In this document: positions 58,064-64,000 of the stretch, piece after piece
Position numbering within the stretch: position 1 is the first letter of the stretch
How the letters are laid out: each line of letters begins with the position of its first letter
Assembly (NCBI GenBank): GCA_022376925.1
Contig: JAIOJX010000005.1
Coordinates: 14,536,501 to 14,600,500 of the forward strand
Origin: Tragulus kanchil
Lineage: Eukaryota; Chordata; Mammalia; Artiodactyla; Tragulidae
Direction of reading: 5' to 3'
Length of the DNA stretch: 64,000 bases
Position numbers and translations under genes: made by a program
The notes under the pieces: model-generated
The model's database searches: none
What the model was told of the DNA's origin: nothing
The model's input: only the letters and a program-made list of their open reading frames with translations

Positions 58064-59775
58064 CAAAGGGCACAGGCTAGGCTTAAGCACCATTTCTCAT
58101 CTTGTGGCTTCCAAAGCTGTTGCTGGTGGCCGCTTGCATGATTCCACTGTGGTTGGGTAACCGCGGGATTGAGGAGAATGCGGGCTCCTGTGATTCGTCT
58201 TGTGCAGAGGAGTAAATTGAAGTTGCACAATCAATTTAGCTCCAAGTTCAAAGTTTCCCCCAATCTGGTCTAAAATCATTTCTCTTTTTTTCATTTCCTC
58301 TCTTAATTCCATGTGTATAGACACCTGGCCTCAGCATAACCTGAGTGACTCCTATTTCAAGTTGGTTTGTTCCTTTGCTTACTTGTTTTCTGAATCATCA
58401 CCACAGCTCTTCCACAGTGTCTCTTTTCAAAGTAAATATCAGTTCCTGCAAGAAATTACTATGCCACAGAGACTTCCTTCGACAACAAAGAACACAGTCC
58501 TGTCACGTTTCAATCCCAGGAAGCTGCTCATTCAGATATACGATCTTTATACAGTCCTTAAAGATGGACCGTGAAGTGCTTTCCTTTGAGAAGAAAACAT
58601 GACACAAAAATATAGGTTTGAAAGCGTACTCGCGTACGACTCCATATATACCATTATTTTCTCATACCTAAACCCTTTCATTTCACATTCATTTTTGATC
58701 CATTCATGTCACCGTGATTTGCAATAATTTCATAAAGACTCTAGCAGATATACCACTTTACAGCACTTGTATTGCTGTAAGGGTAAGGGTATTTAACTGT
58801 ACTAAAATTGTGATGATGTTTTTACAGGCATCAAGCAGCTTTAGAAGGAGAAGGAAAATATTCCAGTGCCCTGGGCTGCAGCCCCATTTTCCTCTGCATC
58901 TGAAGCAGAACATCATCCGGTCATTTGTCTTTTGAGTGGTGAGGATTTTTCAAGGTTTCCATTCCTATAGTATTTGTACAGCCATCACTACTCAGATGTC
59001 TTGCCCTCCTGTGTTGTGGTCCTATCCCATTTAAACGGAAAACAAATCAGGAGAAATGAAGATCATCCAGATTTCCGCTCTGAGGAATCTGTTAGTGCCT
59101 CGTCTGGATGTTATATGGAGCGATGCAAATGCCCTCTCTGTTTAGGAAGTCCCTGTTTAGTACGGGCCATTTGGATGTTGACGAACACACAAAAATGACC
59201 TTTGTGCCACAGGAACAAACTTAAAATAGTTTATTAAGCTGGTGCGTAGGAATTTTCCACCTGAAACCATATTCCCACGGAGAAGTCTCCCTGGTTACAG
59301 GTTTTATTGGTTGCTTTGTTTATATTTGTCCTGTCCCAGAAAGAATGTGAGACAGCTAGTCACTGCTGTCAGTCTGATATGGTGTCCCATGTATTATTAA
59401 TAAAAATCCTTCCAGTGCCCACTCTGATGACTTAAGGATGAGGATAAAGCAAATATTTTGGAGGTTTTTTTAGGACACCATTAAGATCTCACTAAAACCT
59501 CATGCAGACCCTAGCTTTCACTTAACCTATTAAAGATTTTTTAAATATAGATGCTCTTGTTTTCATTTAAATGGCTAGGAATTTTTTATGTTCACAAGGA
59601 AAACAAAATGATAAATCCTGATCTTAATCTGAAAACAGGAAAGTATTAATGGAGGCATTCTAGGTAATTCTAGGTAATCTGGGCAGAATCACCCTAGGTG
59701 AGCTGAGAAATAAGGAAGACTTATTTACCCAATGAATCAAGACCAGGAAGTGCTGGGTTAAGCTGTATACACTTT
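58064..59775. other. Repeat-poor single-copy segment
   Basis: About 1.7 kb with no recognised mobile element, flanked by SINE-rich DNA. Contains CpG-bearing islets near 58160-58200 (GGTAACCGCGGGATTGAGG). Open frames are 87 codons at most and unsupported. Could include conserved non-coding sequence. Confidence 0.35.
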
Positions 59776-60245
59776 CACAATAATAGTAACATCTTCCATC
59801 TATCAAATACATGTCGGGGGCTTCCCCTGGTGGTCCAGTGGGTAAGGACACCGCCTTGCAGTGCAAGGGGTGCCGGTTCGAGCCCTGGCCTGGGAAGATC
59901 CCACGTACCGCGGAGCGGCTGGACTAATGTGTCCAATCACCGAGCCAGAGCTCTGGAGCGCATGCGCCCAGAGCCAGTGCTCTGCAACGACAGAGGCCAC
60001 GGCGATGGGAGGCCCACAGGAGCCAAAGAACGAAGATGAATGAAAATAGAGAAATGAAAGACCAATAGAAGTGGCCCGCCCACTCACCTCCCTCCCCAAA
60101 CCGACCCCCGCCCAAAGTAAATAAATAAATAAATCTTTAAAAAAAAAATACATATGTCATACCAGGCACTGTAATAGGTAAGGGTTTACAAATATTTGTC
60201 CTTTCCTATGATCCTACTATTATCAATAACCTACAGCAGAAAAAG
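59776..60245 (-). mobile_element. MIR SINE split by a CHR-2-like SINE
   Basis: Left part 59776-59816 (AATAGTAACATCTTCCATCT) and right part 60150-60245 (ACCAGGCACTGTAATAGGTA, TTTACAAATATTTGTCC) join into a reverse MIR when the SINE is removed. Confidence 0.65.
59817..60146 (+). mobile_element. CHR-2-like SINE, long-tail type
   Basis: Complete element: B box GTTCGAGCCC, GAGCGCATGCGCCCAGAGCC, GAAGTGGCCCGCC, C-rich tract, (AAAT)n and TCTTTAAAA. Near-repeat AATACATGTC / AATACATATGTC at the two edges is the likely target duplication. Nested in a MIR. Confidence 0.9.
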
Positions 60246-60297
60246 TGGAGGTGAGGGGAGATGTGCACGCATCTCAAAGGGGTTCAAAGCTACAGCG

Positions 60298-60490
60298 GAG
60301 GATTTCCCCGGTGATCCCGTGGTGGAGACTTCGTCTTCCAGTGCAGTGGGTGTGGGTTCGATCCCTGGCCAGGGAGCTAAGCTTCCACATGCCTCACAGT
60401 CAAAGACTAAACTATAGAACAGAAGTAATATTTTAACAGATTCAATATACACATTTAAAAAACGGTCTACTTTAAAAAAAAAAAAAAAAG
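60298..60490 (+). mobile_element. CHR-1-type SINE
   Basis: GATTTCCCCGGTGATCCC, GGGTTCGATCCCTGGCCAGG, then the CHR-1 tail (GAAGTAATATTTTAACAGAT, TCAATATACACATTTAAAAA) and an A run. Image at 61415-61604. Confidence 0.8.
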
Positions 60491-60499
60491 TCAAAACAA

Positions 60500-61358
60500 A
60501 CAAAAAATTAACAAAGTTCCATCTGTCAGGTTCCTGGCCTCCCCTTTCAGCATGGCAATTCTGCCTCTCACATGACACTATGACCACACACACCTGACAT
60601 CATGAGACCCTCGTCTGCTTTGAGAAGGCTGAATGAAGCTTGGTAGGGTTCATGTGCACCCACATCATGGCTAATACTGGCTTTCTTTGGGATAAGCCTG
60701 GAGTCACCATAGGCCTGTGAACAACCCTGGTTCTAATCTGGAGTATCACATACATCGAATAGAGACTGGATCACAGACATCTTTGTGCAGGACCTAGCTG
60801 GCAAACAGTTCCCTTGCTGGTGTCATTCATTAGCAGAATTTGTAGGATCAGGATGGCAGAGACAACCACTTGGAGAATATGATAGACAAGAGATCTCAGG
60901 ATCAACACGAATGAGTGCTGTCTACCACAGGCCACCTGTTTCGCAAGATGAGTGGGCAGAAAGAAACAGCAAGAGGAGCCGCAGGCAGGTGCCTTCATTG
61001 TGGTTTTTGAAGGGAATAATGGTCTTGGCACGGGAAGCAGGCAAAGCAGACATAGGATTGACTAGATTGAATCATTTCAGTGGGCTCTGGGGCATAGGGA
61101 CTGTCCTTCGTCGTCTGATTTCTGGCCCTGGGGTGATTAGGGCAGTATGAGAGCAACCCAGAGTCTAGTCCCCAGCCTGAGGAAGTTTCCAGCATCCTTG
61201 CTGAAACCTAACTAATATATACGGAACAGAGAACAACAAAATAGTGTCTAATTGGGCAAGATGCATGCTACAGGCTTTAAAAAAAGGAGAAATGAATGTG
61301 AACTACCCATTCGTGAAGGAAACCTTGCACCGTAAAGGGTTTTATACAAAGGTAGACC
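60500..61358. other. Unclassified block with a 121-codon open frame
   Basis: No repeat family recognised. An open frame of 121 codons (60785-61150, +) contains no domain I know and overlaps minus-strand frames. The block could be an old LTR or single-copy DNA. Image at 61612-62479. Confidence 0.35.
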
Positions 61359-62550
61359 TAACACGAAAAAGTGGATAAGGGTGCACGCATCTCAAAGGGG
61401 TTCAAAGCTACAGCGGAGGATTTCCCGGTGATCCCGTGGTGGAGACTTGTCTTCCAGTGCAGTGGGTGTGGGTTCGATCCCTGGCCAGGGAGCTAAGCTT
61501 CCACATGCCTCACAGTCAAAGACTAAACTATAGAACAGAAGTAATATTTTAACAGATTCAATATACACATTTAAAAAACGGTCTACTTTAAAAAAAAAAA
61601 AGTCAAAACAAACAAAAAATTAACAAAGTTCCATCTGTCAGGTTCCTGGCCTCCCCTTTCAGCATGGCAATTCTGCCTCTCACATGACACTATGACCACA
61701 CACACCTGACATCATGAGACCCTCGTCTGCTTTGAGAAGGCTGAATGAAGCTTGGTAGGGTTCATGTGCACCCACATCATGGCTAATACTGGCTTTCTTT
61801 GGGATAAGCCTGGAGTCACCATAGGCCTGTGAACAACCCTGGTTCTAATCTGGAGTATCACATACATCGAATAGAGACTGGATCACAGACATCTTTGTGC
61901 AGGACCTAGCTGGCAAACAGTTCCCTTGCTGGTGTCATTCATTAGCAGAATTTGTAGGATCAGGATGGCAGAGACAACCACTTGGAGAATATGATAGACA
62001 AGAGATCTCAGGATCAACACGAATGAGTGCTGTCTACCACAGGCCACCTGTTTCGCAAGATGAGTGGGCAGAAAGAAACAGCAAGAGGAGCCGCAGGCAG
62101 GTGCCTTCATTGTGGTTTTTGAAGGGAATAATGGTCTTGGCACGGGAAGCAGGCAAAGCAGACATAGGATTGACTAGATTGAATCATTTCAGTGGGCTCT
62201 GGGGCATAGGGACTGTCCTTCGTCGTCTGATTTCTGGCCCTGGGGTGATTAGGGCAGTATGAGAGCAACCCAGAGTCTAGTCCCCAGCCTGAGGAAGTTT
62301 CCAGCATCCTTGCTGAAACCTAACTAATATATACGGAACAGAGAACAACAAAATAGTGTCTAATTGGGCAAGATGCATGCTACAGGCTTTAAAAAAAGGA
62401 GAAATGAATGTGAACTACCCATTCGTGAAGCTGTGACAGGAAACCTTGCACCGTAAAGGGTTTTATACAAAGGTAGACCAAAGTATATGTCCATCCATTC
62501 CTGTGTTATCTCTCAGTACCTTCATTTTCACATTTGAAAAAAAAGTGGAG

Positions 62551-62820
62551 GGGGGCTTCCCGGGTGGTCCAGTGGTAGAGTCCACCTTGCATTGCAAGGG
62601 GCACTGGTTGGATCTCTGGCCAGGGAGGATCCACGTGCCACAGGATGGCTGGACTGGTGTGTCCAATCACGAGCCAGAGCTCTGGAGCACATGCGCCCAG
62701 AGCTGGCGCTCTTCAACGAGAGAGGCCACTGCAGTGGGAGGCCCACACAGGCCAAAGAACAGATGGATGAAAATAAAATAAATTAAAAACCAATAAAAGA
62801 AGTCAAAATTTTTTTAAAAT
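62551..62820 (+). mobile_element. CHR-2-like SINE, short-tail type
   Basis: GGGCTTCCCGGGTGGTCCAG, body GAGCTCTGGAGCACATGCGC, GCCAAAGAACAGATGGATGA, AAGTCAAAATTTTTTT tail. Probable short target duplication GTGGAGG on both sides. Confidence 0.85.
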
Positions 62821-62990
62821 GTGGAGGTAACACTTGTCCTTTCTCATAGCTGGAGGGGATAATTACCTAGATCCGTGGCAGGAGGGGTGCCAGGATGCAG
62901 AGATATTTGAAGGAAGGACATCATCCTGTTAACTGGACAGAATGGGCAAGGAAATAAGAGACGGTCATCAAAACCTGAACAAATTGCAGG

Positions 62991-63125
62991 ACTTCCTCAG
63001 TGGTCCAGTGGTTAAGACTCTGCACTCCCAGTATAAGAGGTGTGGGTTTGATCCCTGGTCAGGGAACTAAGATCCCAGATGCTGTGTGGCATGGCCAAGA
63101 AAAATTTTAAAATATATTCATTAAT
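62991..63125 (+). mobile_element. CHR-1/Bov-tA1-type SINE
   Basis: GGACTTCCTCAGTGGTCCAG, TTAAGACTCTGCACTCCC, GGGTTTGATCCCTGGTCAGG, AACTAAGATCCCAGATGC and GTGTGGCATGGCCAAGAAAA. Confidence 0.85.
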
Positions 63126-63344
63126 TTTTTTAAAAACCTGAACAAAGTGCATCCTTTGACACAAACTGAACTTTCCCAAAGGCACAACATTGAATGCTTC
63201 CTGTGTGGCATTTATCTGGCTTCATGTGTGGCAGAACTTAGCCTGTCAATCTCTTTTCACACATTTCTTATTATTCGGCAAACTGTGGAATCTTTAGCAA
63301 GAGCAAGCAGTTATCTAGTGCCAGGGACAACTTCAAGAGCTTTG

Positions 63345-63520
63345 GGGATGTATTAATACACTCTGTCCTCTGGAAACAATTCTGTGTGGTACTATTAACA
63401 CTCTGTTTCACTAAGAAGGAAACTTAAGTACAGGGAAACAATTTGTCCACAGAGTCACAGCTTATGAATGGAAGCGCTGGTTTTGAGTCAAGATAGCCTA
63501 AATGGAGACCATCACTTAAC
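63345..63520 (-). mobile_element. MIR SINE
   Basis: Reverse MIR phrases: ACTATTAACACTCTGTTTCA, CTAAGAAGGAAACTTAAGTA, AGTCACAGCTTATGAATGGA and AGCGCTGGTTTTGAGTCAAG. Confidence 0.65.
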
Positions 63521-64000
63521 CTCCAGGCTCTAAAGAAATCTCTCATCACACCATTGTGAGGCTTTGCAACCAGTTGGTAGAGCCAAGCAAAGGAAGAGCC
63601 AGCAGAAAGATCCTATTTTTATGAAACAGAAGTGTTGCAAGAGATACTGTACAGGAGATGCCCCCAGATGGACGTCTCACTGGTAGGGTAGAGGGACCCT
63701 TTGACCATCTAGATGCCATACGAGTGATTCTGCATACAGCCTCGTATGGAGGGCGTGGTGGGAGAGGACTGGGCACCTAAGAAACGGGAGACGATGGCAA
63801 GAGGAGGGATGGAGAAGCAGGACAGCAGGAATAGATGCTGAGTGGGAAAGGATTGAAAAGCGGGACAGTATTTTAGGCATCCAGGTCTCATGTTATTGAC
63901 ATACAACAAATGAATTATCTGAGTATCTCAGACCTTTTCTCTATGTTGAAATATTAATTCAATGAACCACAATGAGAGTGTTTTCAAAACTGGTGGATCA
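63521..64000. other. Unannotated end of window
   Basis: Single-copy-like sequence with no recognised repeat or gene. Minus-strand frames of 66-76 codons overlap one another and are unsupported. Confidence 0.4.

Larger units (their letters stand above)
60263..62479. repeat. Tandem duplication S, unit about 1118 bp
   Basis: Copy 1 is 60263-61358, then about 21 nt of filler (starting TAACACGAAAAAGTGG), then copy 2 is 61380-62479. The left end of copy 2 lost a C (TTCCCCGG / TTCCCGG), another C (ACTTCGTC / ACTTGTC) and A-run length. The right end of copy 1 lacks CTGTGACA (GTGAAGGAAACC against GTGAAGCTGTGACAGGAAAC). Confidence 0.9.

Noticed and set aside
484..62479. The 1.1-kb tandem duplications as a new duplication-generating system
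   Set aside because: Fixed length irrespective of content, erosion only at inner ends, homopolymer errors, chained overlaps and SINE target-site evidence all point to unmerged contig overlaps.

Overview
The window is ruminant nuclear DNA. The evidence is the repeat content: tRNA-Glu-derived SINEs with the artiodactyl heads (CTTCCCTGGTGGTCCAG or CTTCCCAGGTGGC type), Bov-tA2/Bov-A2 units, BovB/Bov-A tails (CAAAGAGTCGGACACGACT type) and artiodactyl L1 3' ends. Bov-A and BovB elements point to Ruminantia. The most abundant SINE here has a CHR-2-like body and a long 3' tail that I do not recognise from cattle, so a non-bovid ruminant is possible, but I cannot name the species. Family names are from memory of Repbase-style families; no database was searched.

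I find no supportable protein-coding gene, exon, rRNA, tRNA gene or CRISPR array. Open frames are short (192 codons at most), mostly lie in SINEs, L1 or LTR remnants, or are copied by the duplications below. The window reads as intergenic or deep intronic sequence with dense interspersed repeats.

The dominant structure is a series of 19 head-to-tail direct duplications. Eighteen have a unit of about 1.06-1.21 kb and one is 605 bp; they start at about 484, 3937, 6396, 11051, 14029, 16171, 20043, 23197, 25097, 31416, 33882, 36492, 38467, 41358, 46314, 48690, 51526, 55908 and 60263. They add about 20.5 kb, so the non-redundant sequence is probably about 43.5 kb. Copies are nearly identical. Most differences are missing bases in homopolymers or short indels, clustered at the right end of copy 1 and the left end of copy 2, that is, next to the internal junction. 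Where a SINE consensus or a third copy can arbitrate, the copy farther from the junction is the intact one. Several junctions carry 6-30 nt of odd filler. I read this as overlapping contig ends placed side by side without being merged, not as biology.

Layout: 0-3 kb, Bov-A tail, duplicated L2, CHR-1 SINE. 4-8 kb, duplicated L2-like region, then L1 3' ends with CHR-2-like SINEs, one nested in L1. 8.1-10.7 kb, no recognised repeat. 10.7-13.3 kb, MLT1 LTR, Bov-A2 and L1, duplicated. 13.3-18.3 kb, L2 and Bov-tA2 with two chained duplications. 18.6-22.8 kb, SINEs, L1 and L2. 23-27.3 kb, chained duplications around a Bov-tA2. 28-31.4 kb, a diverged 0.19-kb direct repeat pair, MIR, L2, and an L1 carrying two SINE insertions. 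31.4-43.5 kb, six duplications with SINEs and L1 pieces. 43.6-48 kb, two MLT1 LTRs and a SINE. 48.5-51.5 kb, a repeat-poor segment that may contain conserved non-coding sequence. 51.5-58 kb, CHR-1, L2, MIR and Bov-tA2. 58-59.8 kb, repeat-poor. 59.8-64 kb, SINEs, MIR and a duplicated unclassified block.
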